From contig CALVCU010000005.1 in assembly GCA_944326135.1 (NCBI GenBank), positions 1-64,000 of the forward strand: a stretch of 64,000 bases of DNA, read 5' to 3'. The first letter of the stretch is position 1. Each line of letters begins with the position of its first letter. The notes beneath the pieces were generated by a model. That model was not told where the DNA came from. It saw only the letters and a program-made list of their open reading frames with translations, and did not search any database. Below are positions 23,113-33,631 of this stretch, one piece after another. A program made the position numbers and the translations under genes. The stretch comes from an uncultured Ligilactobacillus sp. (lineage in GTDB: Bacteria; Bacillota; Bacilli; Lactobacillales; Lactobacillaceae).

Positions 23113-25341
23113 ATGAAACATTATGATGGGCCAGCTTTTTTTAGAAGAGCAAAAAATGATAATATAAAAAAACAAAATTCAGAAAAAAATATTAACGAAA
23201 ATGAAGAAGAAAATAAAGTAGAACCAGTTAATGAATATAATCATAAGGAATTTCATCCTAGTTATATTCCACCTTCTGTCTTAAGTTTTAGATCAAATAA
23301 TTTGAGACAAAAGTATAAAAAACTAATTTTTGAAATTAAAAAAGAAGATGATAATTACTTATTATTTGATGATTCTCAAGATGATGACGTAATTGATTTA
23401 ATTCATAAAGAGTTAGATAGTGTTCAAAGTCAACAAGTTGAAGAGGACATGCCTTCAACAGAAGAAATAACAGATAATGAATTCGATAAACAAACAACTG
23501 AGAAAGATAATGAGCAAATTTATCAACATGAGATTTATAATTCTGAAATTGACCAATCAGAAATTATGGATAAAAACATAGAAGATACTAAAACAGAATA
23601 TAGTGAACCAACTGTAGAAAAAAATTCAGAGTCAACAGATGAAGATGAATTCGAAACAAAAGCATGTCCAGTTGAAGATAATTTTGAAAAGAATTCTGAA
23701 GTGCATCAATTTAAATCTGAAAAAGAAGATGAAGAGATTGATGTTAAGGATGAATCTAATGCTGTTACAGAGGAACAGGAACCTGAAAAAAATCATGCAT
23801 TGAACAAATCACTTTCTGATATTTTAAGCGCAGAAAACAATGCACAACATAATTTGAAAATTTTTGATACAAATAATGATGAAGAGCATGGAGCAGTTGA
23901 TATGCATAATAATGAATATAAAGGATATCAACTACCACCATTATCTTTATTACCAGCTCCTATTGCTCATAATAGTAGTCAAACTGAGGAATGGGCTTTA
24001 AGTCAATCGCAAATTTTAAACGAAACTTTTAAAGCATTTAATGTTAAAGCTGAAGTGAAAGATTGGACTGTAGGGCCTACAGTAACACAGTTTGAAGTAA
24101 CACTTGCATTAGGTGTAAAAGTTAGCAAAATAACAAATCTAGCTGATGATTTAAAATTAGCTTTAGCTGCTAAAGATATTAGAATTGAAGCACCAATTTC
24201 CGGTAAAAGTAGTGTAGGAATTGAAATTCCTAATAAATTTTCACGGCCAGTAATGCTTTCTGAAGTTTTAAATTCGCCACAATTTAAAAATGCTAAGTCA
24301 CCTCTAACAGTTGCTTTAGGAGTTGATTTATTTGGAATTCCACAAATTACTAATATTCATGATATGCCTCATGGATTAATTGCTGGTGCAACAGGTTCAG
24401 GGAAATCAGTATTTATTAATAGTTTACTAGTTTCATTACTGTATAAAGCAACTCCTCAAGATGTAAAATTACTTTTAATTGATCCTAAGACAGTTGAAAT
24501 GGCACCATATGAAGGATTACCACACCTTTTAGCTCCGGTTATTTCTGATCCGCAAGCTGCAACGGCATCTTTAAAATGGGCAGTTGAAGAGATGAATCAA
24601 AGATATGAAAAATTAGCAGCTGCTGGAGTTAGGGATATAGATGCGTTTAATAAAAAAGCTGAAGATACAGGTGAATATGGCCTTCATATGCCATATATTG
24701 TAATTATTATTGATGAGTTAGCAGATTTAATGATGACAGCATCTGCTGAAATTTCAGATTATATTGGTCAAATCACAGCTAAAGCTAGAGCGTGTGGAAT
24801 TCATTTGTTAGTAGCTACTCAACGTCCAAGTGTTGATGTAATTACTGGAACAATGAAGAACAATATCCCAACAAGAATTGCATTTATGGTATCAAGCCAA
24901 ATTGATTCTAGAACGATTATTGATTCATCTGGTGCTGAAAAGTTGTTGGGAAAAGGTGATATGTTATATTTGGGCAATGGAAAGAGCCAAGCCAAAAGGC
25001 TTCAAGGAACGTATATCAATGATGATAAAATTGATGAAGTAGTAGCTTTTGTAAAACAGCAAGGTAAACCACAATATGCATTTGATCCTGAAAACTTAAA
25101 GAAAAAAGAATTAAGTCATGAAAATGAAGATGAATTACTTCCTCGGGTATTAGATTATATCGTTAATGAAGAAAGCATCTCTACATCTAAATTACAGCGA
25201 GTATTTTCAATTGGATATAATCGGGCAGCTCGTATTATTGAAGAATTAGAAAAAAGACAATATATTTCACCAGCACGTGGTTCAAAACCTCGGAAAGTAT
25301 TCTTAACTCAAGAAGAATTAGATAAGTTACTTGGTGAATAA
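23113..25341 (+). CDS. sftA: Soluble DNA translocase of the FtsK/SpoIIIE family (SftA type)
   Basis: This 742-residue ATP-driven DNA pump clears DNA from the division septum. It lacks the N-terminal transmembrane helices of FtsK; instead residues 1-260 are a highly charged, Glu/Asp-rich, probably disordered region. The alpha/beta motor follows with Walker A GATGSGKS (425-432), Walker B IVIIIDELADLMM and the ATQRPSVDVITG motif, then the gamma winged-helix domain (about 675-742) that reads orientation sequences. The cytosolic form and its location between ytpR and murC match B. subtilis SftA (YtpS). Confidence 0.9.
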   Translation: MKHYDGPAFFRRAKNDNIKKQNSEKNINENEEENKVEPVNEYNHKEFHPSYIPPSVLSFRSNNLRQKYKKLIFEIKKEDDNYLLFDDSQDDDVIDLIHKELDSVQSQQVEEDMPSTEEITDNEFDKQTTEKDNEQIYQHEIYNSEIDQSEIMDKNIEDTKTEYSEPTVEKNSESTDEDEFETKACPVEDNFEKNSEVHQFKSEKEDEEIDVKDESNAVTEEQEPEKNHALNKSLSDILSAENNAQHNLKIFDTNNDEEHGAVDMHNNEYKGYQLPPLSLLPAPIAHNSSQTEEWALSQSQILNETFKAFNVKAEVKDWTVGPTVTQFEVTLALGVKVSKITNLADDLKLALAAKDIRIEAPISGKSSVGIEIPNKFSRPVMLSEVLNSPQFKNAKSPLTVALGVDLFGIPQITNIHDMPHGLIAGATGSGKSVFINSLLVSLLYKATPQDVKLLLIDPKTVEMAPYEGLPHLLAPVISDPQAATASLKWAVEEMNQRYEKLAAAGVRDIDAFNKKAEDTGEYGLHMPYIVIIIDELADLMMTASAEISDYIGQITAKARACGIHLLVATQRPSVDVITGTMKNNIPTRIAFMVSSQIDSRTIIDSSGAEKLLGKGDMLYLGNGKSQAKRLQGTYINDDKIDEVVAFVKQQGKPQYAFDPENLKKKELSHENEDELLPRVLDYIVNEESISTSKLQRVFSIGYNRAARIIEELEKRQYISPARGSKPRKVFLTQEELDKLLGE

Positions 25342-25410
25342 AATCAAAATTTATAAGTAAATTGATTTATGGTACACTGTACCTAATAAGCTTAAGAAAG
25401 GGTTTTTTAA

Positions 25411-26742
25411 ATGAACATGGATGCAACATATTTTTTTGTTGGAATTAAAGGAACAGGAATGAGTTCACTTGCTTTAATTTTGCATGATAAAGGATGCAAA
25501 GTTATGGGATCTGACATTGATAAATATACTTTTACGCAACGAGGGTTAGAACAAGCTGGAATTAAAATATTATCTTTTGATAAAGATAATATCAAAAAAG
25601 ATATGATAATCGTTGCTGGAAATGCATTTGATGATGATCAAGAAGAAATTAAACGAGCAAAAGAGTTAGGCTTAAAAGTAATGCGCTATCCAGAAGTTGT
25701 TGAGATGATTATTGAAGAAACAACAAGTATTGGAGTTGCAGGGGCTCACGGTAAAACAAGTACAACAGGGCTTTTAGCCCACGTATTAAGTGGTGTTTCA
25801 CCTACAAGTTATTTAGTAGGTGATGGTTCAGGAAAAGGTACACCTGATGCACGTTTCTTTGTCTTTGAAGCTGACGAATATAGAAGACATTTTGTGGCAT
25901 ATCATCCTGACTATGCAATTATGACCAATATAGATTTTGATCATCCTGATTATTTTACAGGAATTGAAGATGTATGTGATGCATTTGAAACCTTAGCAAA
26001 GCAAACCAAAAAGGGTATTTTTGCATGGGGTGAAGATAAGTATTTACGGAAAATAAAAGCAAATGTTCCAGTATATTATTATGGAACTGAAGAAAATGAT
26101 GATTTCATAGCTAAAAATATTAAACGAACAACACAAGGTTCAAGTTTTGATGTTTTCTTCCATGATCAATTTTTGGGTAATTTTGAAACACATTTGTTTG
26201 GTGAACACAATGTATTAAATACACTAGCTGTAATTGCTGTTAGTTATTTTGAAAAGATTGATTTAGATCAAATCAAAAAACAATTACTTACATTCAAGGG
26301 TGTAAAGCGTCGTTTTACAGAAAAGACGGTTGCTGACATGGTTATTATTGATGACTATGCTCATCATCCACATGAAATTCGTGCTACGTTAGATGCTGCA
26401 AGACAACAATATCCAAATAAAAAGTTAATTGCAGTTTTCCAACCTCATACATTTACGCGTACCATTGCTTTAATGGATGACTTTGCAGAAAGTTTAAATA
26501 TTGCAGATCAAGTTTATTTAACTGATATTTTTGGGTCTATTCGTGAAAACAGTGGAAATGTTTCTTCTGCTGATTTAGGTAAGAAAATTACTAAGGGTGG
26601 CGAAGTATTAAAATTGGATAATATGTCACCATTATTAGATTATCATGATGCAGTAGTAATATTTATGGGTGCAGGTGATATTCAAAAATATGAACGTGTA
26701 TATGAACAATTATTAAGCGAATTAAGTTTAAATAATAATTAA
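25411..26742 (+). CDS. murC: UDP-N-acetylmuramate--L-alanine ligase
   Basis: MurC adds the first L-Ala to UDP-MurNAc in peptidoglycan precursor synthesis. The 443 residues have an N-terminal UDP-binding domain ([17 protein letters not shown]), the ATP P-loop [10 protein letters not shown] (about 110-119), a central [20 protein letters not shown] and the C-terminal ligase domain with [10 protein letters not shown] and [11 protein letters not shown] candidate promoter (TTGATT, 16-17 bases, TAATAA) lies about 30 bases before the ATG, so it is probably a separate unit from sftA. Confidence 0.96.
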   Translation: MNMDATYFFVGIKGTGMSSLALILHDKGCKVMGSDIDKYTFTQRGLEQAGIKILSFDKDNIKKDMIIVAGNAFDDDQEEIKRAKELGLKVMRYPEVVEMIIEETTSIGVAGAHGKTSTTGLLAHVLSGVSPTSYLVGDGSGKGTPDARFFVFEADEYRRHFVAYHPDYAIMTNIDFDHPDYFTGIEDVCDAFETLAKQTKKGIFAWGEDKYLRKIKANVPVYYYGTEENDDFIAKNIKRTTQGSSFDVFFHDQFLGNFETHLFGEHNVLNTLAVIAVSYFEKIDLDQIKKQLLTFKGVKRRFTEKTVADMVIIDDYAHHPHEIRATLDAARQQYPNKKLIAVFQPHTFTRTIALMDDFAESLNIADQVYLTDIFGSIRENSGNVSSADLGKKITKGGEVLKLDNMSPLLDYHDAVVIFMGAGDIQKYERVYEQLLSELSLNNN

Positions 26743-26834
26743 TACTTAATCATATAAAGGTAAAATTTAATTAAACAATAATAAACTATGATATAATCCT
26801 TAACATACAAATTAATAACTAAGGAGAGAATTTA

Positions 26835-27527
26835 ATGAATAATTTTGATCAACAATCATCTTTGAATACTCAAGGATTAAATCAATTTCTTTCAAAGATG
26901 TATGCCTACATGGCGGGGGCAATTGCTATCTCTGCAATAATGGCATATGTTACAGCAAGATTTTTAGCAAGTACTATTTTTTCAAGTCCATTAACAATGA
27001 TTGTGCTTGGAATTATTTTAATTGCGATGGTATTTTCATTATCATTTAATCCTAATCGAGCACCAGCGATGAGCATTGCAATGTTATTTATTTATGCAGC
27101 AATTGAGGGGATTCTCTTTTCTTCAATTTTAACTGTTTATGCCTCAAAAGATATTACAATGGCTTTTGTATCAGCTGCTGTAGTTTTTGTAGTTTTAAGT
27201 GTGTTTGGATTAAATACAAAAAAAGACCTATCTAGGATTGGACGACAAGCAATGGCTGCATTATTTGCATTATTTATTGTTTCAATAATCAATTTATTTT
27301 TAAAGAGTGCAGCAATTGAATATGTGTTCAGTTATATTGGAGTTGTTATTTTCACAATTTTAACGGCTTGGGATACTCAAAGAATGAAACAATTATATGT
27401 TGAATATGGTAATCAAATAGGTGTTACTAATTTAGCTATAAATGGAGCTTTACAACTTTATTTAGATTTTATTAATATTTTTCTTTACTTATTAGAAATT
27501 TTTGGAAATAACAGTGACAATAATTAA
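26835..27527 (+). CDS. Bax-inhibitor-1 (YccA/YetJ) family membrane protein
   Basis: This 230-residue protein has seven hydrophobic segments and the UPF0005 pattern (FLSKMYAYMAGAIAISAIMAY at the first helix, and TAWDTQRMKQLY near the sixth, where the paired acidic residues of the family's pH sensor lie). B. subtilis YetJ is a pH-gated calcium leak channel; a similar role here is inference. It is flanked by its own ribosome site (AAGGAGA) and a strong terminator. Confidence 0.88.
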   Translation: MNNFDQQSSLNTQGLNQFLSKMYAYMAGAIAISAIMAYVTARFLASTIFSSPLTMIVLGIILIAMVFSLSFNPNRAPAMSIAMLFIYAAIEGILFSSILTVYASKDITMAFVSAAVVFVVLSVFGLNTKKDLSRIGRQAMAALFALFIVSIINLFLKSAAIEYVFSYIGVVIFTILTAWDTQRMKQLYVEYGNQIGVTNLAINGALQLYLDFINIFLYLLEIFGNNSDNN

Positions 27528-27529
27528 CA

Positions 27530-27559
27530 AAAAACTATGACATTAGTCATAGTTTTTTT
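27530..27559 (+). terminator. Terminator after the BI-1 gene
   Basis: Perfect 12-bp stem AAAAACTATGAC/GTCATAGTTTTT with a tetraloop. Confidence 0.9.
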
Positions 27560-27661
27560 ATTAGCCTTAAAGTAGTGATATTTAAATATCTTGCTTCTTT
27601 TTAATTTTAGTGATGATTTGGTAAAATATACTTAATATTATGTGATTAAAGGAAGAAAAAA

Positions 27662-30343
27662 ATGAGCAATCAAGAAAAAAAATTATTATTAATCGACGGA
27701 AATAGTGTTGCATTTAGAGCATTTTATGGTTTATATAATTCTTTGGATAAGTTTGTAAATCATGATGGCTTACATACTAGTGCAATTTATAGCTTTAAAA
27801 TTATGCTTGATAAGTTGCTCAAACAATTGCAGCCTACAAATGTTTTAGTAGCGTTTGATGCTGGCAAAGAGACATTTAGAACAGAAAAGTTTAACCAATA
27901 TAAGAAACAAAGATCAAAGACACCAACAGAATTATCTGAGCAATTTCCGTTTTTGCGCGAAATGTTAGCAGATTACGGGATTAAAAGTTATGATTTAAAA
28001 AATTATGAAGCAGATGACATTATTGGTACATTAGCAAAAGAAGCTGAAGAGGAAGGCTTTATTACTACGATTGTGACAGGAGATCGGGATTTAACTCAAT
28101 TAGTTACTGCTAAAACAACTGTTGCAATTACAAAAAAAGGAGTAAGTGATATAGAAGAATATACTCCGGACTTTATTAAGGAAAAATATGGATTAGCACC
28201 AAAACAAATCATTGATATGAAGGGATTAGTGGGAGATACTTCAGATAATTATCCTGGCGTAACTAAAGTAGGCGAAAAGACAGCAATTAAATTATTGAAG
28301 GAATATGGATCTATCGAAGGAATATATGAAAACATCGATAATATGCGTAAATCTAAAATGAAAGAACATTTAATTGAAGATAAAAAAGTTGCTTTTATGA
28401 GTAAAGATTTAGCTACAATTAGACAGAATGCTCCTTTGAAGATTGGTCTAAAAGATACAAAATGGAACGGGATTGATTACGATAAGTTAATTGAATTTTA
28501 TCATCAAATGGATTTTAAACGTTTTTTAGAGGAGTTAAATTTAGATGATAATGCCGATTGTGATAAATCCAAAAATATTGAGCCAATTAATTTTGAAGAA
28601 TTAAATCAAGATAATCTTACGACTTTATCTAATATTCCTGAAAAATCTTCAGTGGTTTTTCATCTAGAAATGGATGGGGATAATTATCATGTTGCACCGA
28701 TTATTGGTTTCTCACTAATGATAAATCAAAAAATTTATACCTCAAGAGATTTTAAATTGTTGCAAACTCCAATTTTGAAAAAAATTATAGAAAATCCTCA
28801 ATTAAAATTAGACGTTTTTAATGCGAAAAGAAATTATGTTGGTTTGAATCGACTTGGAATTCAAATGACAAATGTAGACTTTGACCTACTTTTAGTATCT
28901 TATCTATTAAATAATATTGATAATAGTGATGACCTTGGGCTTCTTGCACATGAACATAATTATTTAAATATTGAAAGCGATGAGGAATTCTATGGAAAAG
29001 GTTCAAAACATTCTATTCCAGAAGATAATGAAGTTTTATTAAGTCATTTAGCTCATAAAGTACAAGCAATTGCTGACTTGAAAAATAATTTGTTTAAACA
29101 ATTAGAAAATCATGATCAGGTAGATTTATATAAGACAATTGAGAGGCCATTATCAATTGTTCTTGCTCAGATGGAAATAGCAGGAATTAAAGTTGATGTT
29201 GATCGCTTGAAAGCAATGCAAAGTGAATTTAAAGAACGATTAGCAGAAATTGAACAACAAATATATCAAGAAGCAGGCGAGAAATTTAACATAGGATCTC
29301 CTAAACAATTAGGAGTAATTTTATTTGAAAAGTTAAAATTACCAGTTATTAAAAAAACTAAAACGGGATATTCAACAGCTGTAAGCGTGTTAGAAAAATT
29401 ACGTGGTTTAAATCCAATTATAGATAATATTTTGATGTATAGACAAATTTCAAAATTACAATCAACATATATTGAAGGGCTGTTAAAGGTAGTTTTATCA
29501 GATGGTAAAATACATACTCGATATACACAAACTTTAACAGCTACAGGTAGATTGTCTTCAGTAGATCCTAATTTGCAAAATATTCCAGTAAGGTTAGAAG
29601 AAGGAAGGAAGATTCGTCAAGCCTTTATTCCAAGTCATAAAGGTTGGCAGATTTTTTCATCTGACTATTCACAAATTGAGTTGCGTGTTTTAGCTCAAAT
29701 TTCAGGAGATAAAAATATGCAAAAAGACTTTAAAGAGGGTTCAGATATTCATGCAAGTACAGCAATGAAAATTTTTGGATTATCTAGCCCTGATCAAGTA
29801 ACTCCTAATATGAGAAGGCAGGCAAAAGCAGTTAATTTTGGAATAGTTTATGGTATTAGTGATTATGGATTGGCACAAAATATTGGAATAACACGAAAAC
29901 AAGCTAAAAAATTTATTGAGACATATTTTGATTCTTTCCCTGGAGTATATAAATATATGACAGAAATTGTTGAACGAGCAAAGAAACAAGGATATGTAGA
30001 AACATTGTTCCATAGAAGACGTTATTTGCCTGAAATAAATAGTAAAAATTATAATTTACGTTCATTTGCTGAGCGTACTGCAATGAATTCGCCAATTCAA
30101 GGAAGTGCTGCTGATATTATTAAAATTGCGATGATTCATATGCAAGAAAAATTAAAAGAAAAGGGTCTTAAGGCAAAAATGCTTTTACAAGTGCATGATG
30201 AATTAATATTTGAAGCGCCTAAAGAAGAAATTGAAATTTTAGAAAAACTTGTACCTAGCGTAATGGATTCAGCAGTTAAATTAAGCGTACCTTTGAAAGT
30301 TGAAAGTGCTAGTGGGAATACATGGTTTGATGCTAAGAAATAA
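27662..30343 (+). CDS. polA: DNA polymerase I
   Basis: PolA fills gaps and removes RNA primers. The 893 residues contain the 5'-3' exonuclease domain (1-300, VTGDRDLTQL and GLVGDTSDNYPGV), a central 3'-5' exonuclease-like domain that looks degenerate (the expected D-x-E is not apparent at FHLEMDGDNY), and the polymerase domain with motif A SSDYSQIELRVLAQ, motif B RRQAKAVNFGIVYG and motif C QVHDELIFE. Loss of proofreading residues is usual in Firmicute Pol I. It leads the polA-mutM-coaE-nrdR-dnaB-dnaI series; mutM follows after 11 bases. Confidence 0.97.
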   Translation: MSNQEKKLLLIDGNSVAFRAFYGLYNSLDKFVNHDGLHTSAIYSFKIMLDKLLKQLQPTNVLVAFDAGKETFRTEKFNQYKKQRSKTPTELSEQFPFLREMLADYGIKSYDLKNYEADDIIGTLAKEAEEEGFITTIVTGDRDLTQLVTAKTTVAITKKGVSDIEEYTPDFIKEKYGLAPKQIIDMKGLVGDTSDNYPGVTKVGEKTAIKLLKEYGSIEGIYENIDNMRKSKMKEHLIEDKKVAFMSKDLATIRQNAPLKIGLKDTKWNGIDYDKLIEFYHQMDFKRFLEELNLDDNADCDKSKNIEPINFEELNQDNLTTLSNIPEKSSVVFHLEMDGDNYHVAPIIGFSLMINQKIYTSRDFKLLQTPILKKIIENPQLKLDVFNAKRNYVGLNRLGIQMTNVDFDLLLVSYLLNNIDNSDDLGLLAHEHNYLNIESDEEFYGKGSKHSIPEDNEVLLSHLAHKVQAIADLKNNLFKQLENHDQVDLYKTIERPLSIVLAQMEIAGIKVDVDRLKAMQSEFKERLAEIEQQIYQEAGEKFNIGSPKQLGVILFEKLKLPVIKKTKTGYSTAVSVLEKLRGLNPIIDNILMYRQISKLQSTYIEGLLKVVLSDGKIHTRYTQTLTATGRLSSVDPNLQNIPVRLEEGRKIRQAFIPSHKGWQIFSSDYSQIELRVLAQISGDKNMQKDFKEGSDIHASTAMKIFGLSSPDQVTPNMRRQAKAVNFGIVYGISDYGLAQNIGITRKQAKKFIETYFDSFPGVYKYMTEIVERAKKQGYVETLFHRRRYLPEINSKNYNLRSFAERTAMNSPIQGSAADIIKIAMIHMQEKLKEKGLKAKMLLQVHDELIFEAPKEEIEILEKLVPSVMDSAVKLSVPLKVESASGNTWFDAKK

Positions 30344-30354
30344 GGAGGATTCGA

Positions 30355-31182
30355 ATGCCAGAATTACCTGAAGTAGAAACTGTAAGAAGAGGTGTCTCAG
30401 CACAGGTGTTAAATATTAAAATAAAAAAAGTTGATATTTATTACACTAAAATGATTGTTGGAGACATTGATAATTTTAAAAAAAATATTACAGGACAGAA
30501 AATTGAAAAAATAGACCGTAGAGGTAAATACTTACTATTTCGTTTTTCAAATAATTATACGATGGTTTCTCATTTAAGAATGGAAGGAAAATATTTAATT
30601 GAAGATCATGACGTTCCTTTAGAGAAACATAGTCATGTTGTCTTTGAATTAGATGATGGTCGTGATTTGAGGTATAATGATACCCGTAAATTTGGACGAA
30701 TGCAATTAGTAAAAACGGGAGAAGAATTGAATCTTCCTGGAATAAAAAAACTTGGTCCAGAACCATTAAGTGATGATTTTACAGTTGATGATTTTTATCA
30801 ACGATTACAAAAAAAGAAAAAAATGATAAAACCAGCTTTACTAGATCAAACTGTAGTAACAGGATTGGGTAATATTTATGTGGATGAAGTTTTATGGATG
30901 AGTAAAATACATCCTCAAACGATTGCTAGTCATTTGACTAAAGCTGATGTGAAAAAATTACACGATAATATTATTAAAGAATTAAAGTTAGCTATTAAAG
31001 CACAAGGGACAACTGTTTTTACCTTTAAAACTGCTTTTAATCATGCAGGTGATTTTCAAAATCAGTTACATGTTTATAGAAGAACGAATGAATTATGTGA
31101 ACGTTGTGGTACAAAAATAGAACGAATTGTAGTTGGGCAGCGTGGTACACATATATGTCCTAAGGAGCAAAAAATAAAATAA
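30355..31182 (+). CDS. mutM: Formamidopyrimidine-DNA glycosylase with an altered zinc finger
   Basis: MutM excises 8-oxoguanine and formamidopyrimidines. Residues 1-8 are MPELPEVE with the catalytic Pro2 and Glu3. RYNDTRKFGRM, LLDQTVVTGLGNIYVDEVLW with the H2TH helices, and the C-terminal beta-hairpin finger (about 245-275) are present. The finger has CERC (Cys248, Cys251) and Cys268, but the fourth ligand, normally Cys in CPxCQ, is Glu271 (HICPKEQ). This departs from the usual four-cysteine site. The stop overlaps the coaE start (TAATG), so the pair is translationally coupled. Confidence 0.93.
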   Translation: MPELPEVETVRRGVSAQVLNIKIKKVDIYYTKMIVGDIDNFKKNITGQKIEKIDRRGKYLLFRFSNNYTMVSHLRMEGKYLIEDHDVPLEKHSHVVFELDDGRDLRYNDTRKFGRMQLVKTGEELNLPGIKKLGPEPLSDDFTVDDFYQRLQKKKKMIKPALLDQTVVTGLGNIYVDEVLWMSKIHPQTIASHLTKADVKKLHDNIIKELKLAIKAQGTTVFTFKTAFNHAGDFQNQLHVYRRTNELCERCGTKIERIVVGQRGTHICPKEQKIK

Positions 31183-31781
31183 TGACATACGTATTAGGTT
31201 TAACCGGTGGAATTGCATGTGGAAAAACAACTGCAAGCAATATTTTAAGGGAATTTGGTGCAAAAATAATTGATGGGGATATTGTGGCTCGCCAATTACA
31301 ATGTAAAAATCAAATCGGACTTAATAAAATAGTTACTGAATTCGGTACAGAATATCTATTATCAAATGGAGAACTTAATAGAAAGAAGTTAGGCGATTTA
31401 GTTTTTAATAATCAAAAAGAACTAGAAAAATTAAATCAAATTATGTCTCCACTAATTAAACATGAAATTTTAAATGAATTACAAAATCTAAAACAAAAAC
31501 AAGTTAAATTAATTGTATTAGATATTGCACTTTTATTTGAAGGAAAATACGAGCGCTTTTGTACAAGTACGATGGTAATATGTACAACACGTGAACGACA
31601 GATTAAGCAATTAATGGAACGTAACCATTTTACTAAACAAGACGCAATAGCACGTATTGATGCTCAAATATCAAGTAAAATACGGAATCAAAATGCAGAT
31701 TTTATCATAAAAAATGATGGTACATTTGAAGATTTAAAGCTAAAAATGATAAAATGGTTGTCAATGAATAAGTTGTTATAA
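31182..31781 (+). CDS. coaE: Dephospho-CoA kinase
   Basis: CoaE carries out the last step of coenzyme A synthesis. The 199 residues begin with the P-loop GLTGGIACGKTTA (7-19), followed by IIDGDIVARQL, a LVVLD-type strand (VKLIVLDIALLFE) and a lid with RMERN-like QLMERNHF. Length is typical. It starts at the ATG overlapping the mutM stop, and nrdR follows after 12 bases. Confidence 0.95.
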   Translation: MTYVLGLTGGIACGKTTASNILREFGAKIIDGDIVARQLQCKNQIGLNKIVTEFGTEYLLSNGELNRKKLGDLVFNNQKELEKLNQIMSPLIKHEILNELQNLKQKQVKLIVLDIALLFEGKYERFCTSTMVICTTRERQIKQLMERNHFTKQDAIARIDAQISSKIRNQNADFIIKNDGTFEDLKLKMIKWLSMNKLL

Positions 31782-31793
31782 GAGGTGAAAAGA

Positions 31794-32264
31794 ATGCTTT
31801 GCCCACAATGTCATAATAATAGTTCACGTGTAGTGGATAGTAGGCCAGCAGATAATGGTCGCGCGATTAGAAGAAGACGTGAATGTGAAAAATGTGGTTT
31901 TAGATTTACTACATTTGAACGAATTGAAACTACACCTTTACTTGTAATTAAGAAAAATGGAGCACGCGAAGAGTTTAATCGTGATAAAATTCTTCATGGA
32001 ATAATGAGAGCTGCGGAAAAACGCCCAGTAGGTATGGATAAAATCACAAGTGTAGTAGATGAAGTTGAACAAAAAGTTCGTGCTGTAGGCGGAACCGAAA
32101 TTTCTAGTCAATTAATTGGTGAATATGTCATGAGTATTTTAGTAGATGTTGATGATGTAACATATATTCGCTTCGCAAGTGTTTATCGCGAATTTAAAGA
32201 TATGAAATCATTTGCACAAGAATTGCAAGAATTAATGAAGAGAAATGGAAAAGATGCAGATTAA
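31794..32264 (+). CDS. nrdR: Ribonucleotide reductase repressor NrdR
   Basis: NrdR is an ATP/dATP-sensing repressor of ribonucleotide reductase genes. The zinc ribbon MLCPQC (3-6) with CEKCGFRFTTFER, and an ATP-cone domain (LLVIKKNGAREEF onward), fill the 156 residues. ATG 31794 is preferred over GTG 31785 because that GTG is part of the GAGGTG ribosome site and because NrdR proteins start at M-x-C-P. It lies between coaE and dnaB, its normal lactobacillus context. Confidence 0.96.
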   Translation: MLCPQCHNNSSRVVDSRPADNGRAIRRRRECEKCGFRFTTFERIETTPLLVIKKNGAREEFNRDKILHGIMRAAEKRPVGMDKITSVVDEVEQKVRAVGGTEISSQLIGEYVMSILVDVDDVTYIRFASVYREFKDMKSFAQELQELMKRNGKDAD

Positions 32265-32279
32265 TAAGGAGGAGAGACT

Positions 32280-33614
32280 TTGAATCACAATTTATTAGCA
32301 ACAGATCAATATAAAGTGGTTTCAAGGTCTAGTTTTCAAGATTTTCACTTTGAAACTTTAACTCAGTTATACCAACCATTTATAGGGACAGCAAGTGTTT
32401 CATTATATACAACATTAGTATCACAGTTAGAAACAGGAAATTTTCAACAAATTACGGCTACTCAACATGAACAGTTATTAATTACATTAGGAATTAATTT
32501 ATCTGAATTTATTGATGCTATTAAAAGACTTGAGGCAGTTGCGTTGTTAAAGTCTTATCGCAAATTGGATGATACATTAATGGTATATGAGCTATTGCCT
32601 GCTAAGGATGGACAAAGCTTTTTTAATGATGAATTATTATCATCAATGTTGTTGCAATATGTTGGTGACCAGAGGTTCGCTTTATTAGTTGAAAAGTTTG
32701 AAGGAAATCATTGGTCAAAAAATGAATTTAAAGAATTGACACATTCATTTGCAGATGTCTTTGAAAAACAAAATTTGAAAACTTCAGAATCTTCTCTTAG
32801 AGTTTCTCAAAATGATAGTAAAAAAATTGTTATTCCTGAAAAATTGGACTATCAATTCATGAAAAAAATTTTACAAAATTCATTTGTTAATGTTCAAGAT
32901 GTTACAAAAAATTTAGAGACCGTTAATACAATTGCGATGATGTACGGACTGGATGAAATGCAAGTCGTTAAATTAATTGAAGAATCATTTGATGTTGCGC
33001 ATGATAGGGTTAACTGGTTAGCTTTTAGAAAATTAGCAAGCCAAAAATATGAATTTATTCTTAAAAATCCGTCTATGCATTCTGATTCAAGGGAAAATGA
33101 AAATAAAACTGTTGAGGCAGATAATTTTAATGGGAATGAAGAAAAAATTTTATTCCAAGCATTTCAAGAATATGCTCCAATGGAATTTTTAAGTGCACTA
33201 AAAGAAGAACAAGGGATGCCTTCGATTTCCAATGAGGAACGAATTACAATCTCGAAAGCTGTTTCTGATGGTGGCCTTCCTTTAGCTGTGATTAATGTAT
33301 TAATTCATTATATGTTAGTTGATCAACAAATGAGTTCTATTAATCAAAAATATTTTGAAAAGACTGCATTAGATTGGATGAAACAAAAGATAAAAACTCC
33401 ACAGCAAGCAATTAATTATATTCTTAAGAGACAAGCTGTAATGAGAAAAAAATCTACGAAATTTCAATCTAAGGGTCGTAAACCGATTGTTGAAAAATTA
33501 CCAGATTGGGCCAAAAAACAAAGTAATGAAGAAAAGAGTCAAAATATAAGTAATAGCGAAGAAATTAATCAAGATATTAAACGATTAATGAAAAAAATTA
33601 ATGATGATCACTAA
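32280..33614 (+). CDS. dnaB: Replication initiation and membrane attachment protein DnaB
   Basis: This Firmicute helicase-loading protein (not the helicase) brings origin DNA and the DnaC helicase together with DnaD and DnaI. It is 444 residues, with an N-terminal DnaB/DnaD winged-helix-like domain (1-130), a variable linker, and a C-terminal DDBH2 region (about 285-370, EEQGMPSISNEERI, ALDWMKQKIKTPQQAI) and a Lys-rich tail. Translation starts at TTG 32280 after a very strong AAGGAGGAG site. dnaI follows after 17 bases. Confidence 0.92.
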   Translation: MNHNLLATDQYKVVSRSSFQDFHFETLTQLYQPFIGTASVSLYTTLVSQLETGNFQQITATQHEQLLITLGINLSEFIDAIKRLEAVALLKSYRKLDDTLMVYELLPAKDGQSFFNDELLSSMLLQYVGDQRFALLVEKFEGNHWSKNEFKELTHSFADVFEKQNLKTSESSLRVSQNDSKKIVIPEKLDYQFMKKILQNSFVNVQDVTKNLETVNTIAMMYGLDEMQVVKLIEESFDVAHDRVNWLAFRKLASQKYEFILKNPSMHSDSRENENKTVEADNFNGNEEKILFQAFQEYAPMEFLSALKEEQGMPSISNEERITISKAVSDGGLPLAVINVLIHYMLVDQQMSSINQKYFEKTALDWMKQKIKTPQQAINYILKRQAVMRKKSTKFQSKGRKPIVEKLPDWAKKQSNEEKSQNISNSEEINQDIKRLMKKINDDH

Positions 33615-33631
33615 GTGAGGTATGAACAAAT

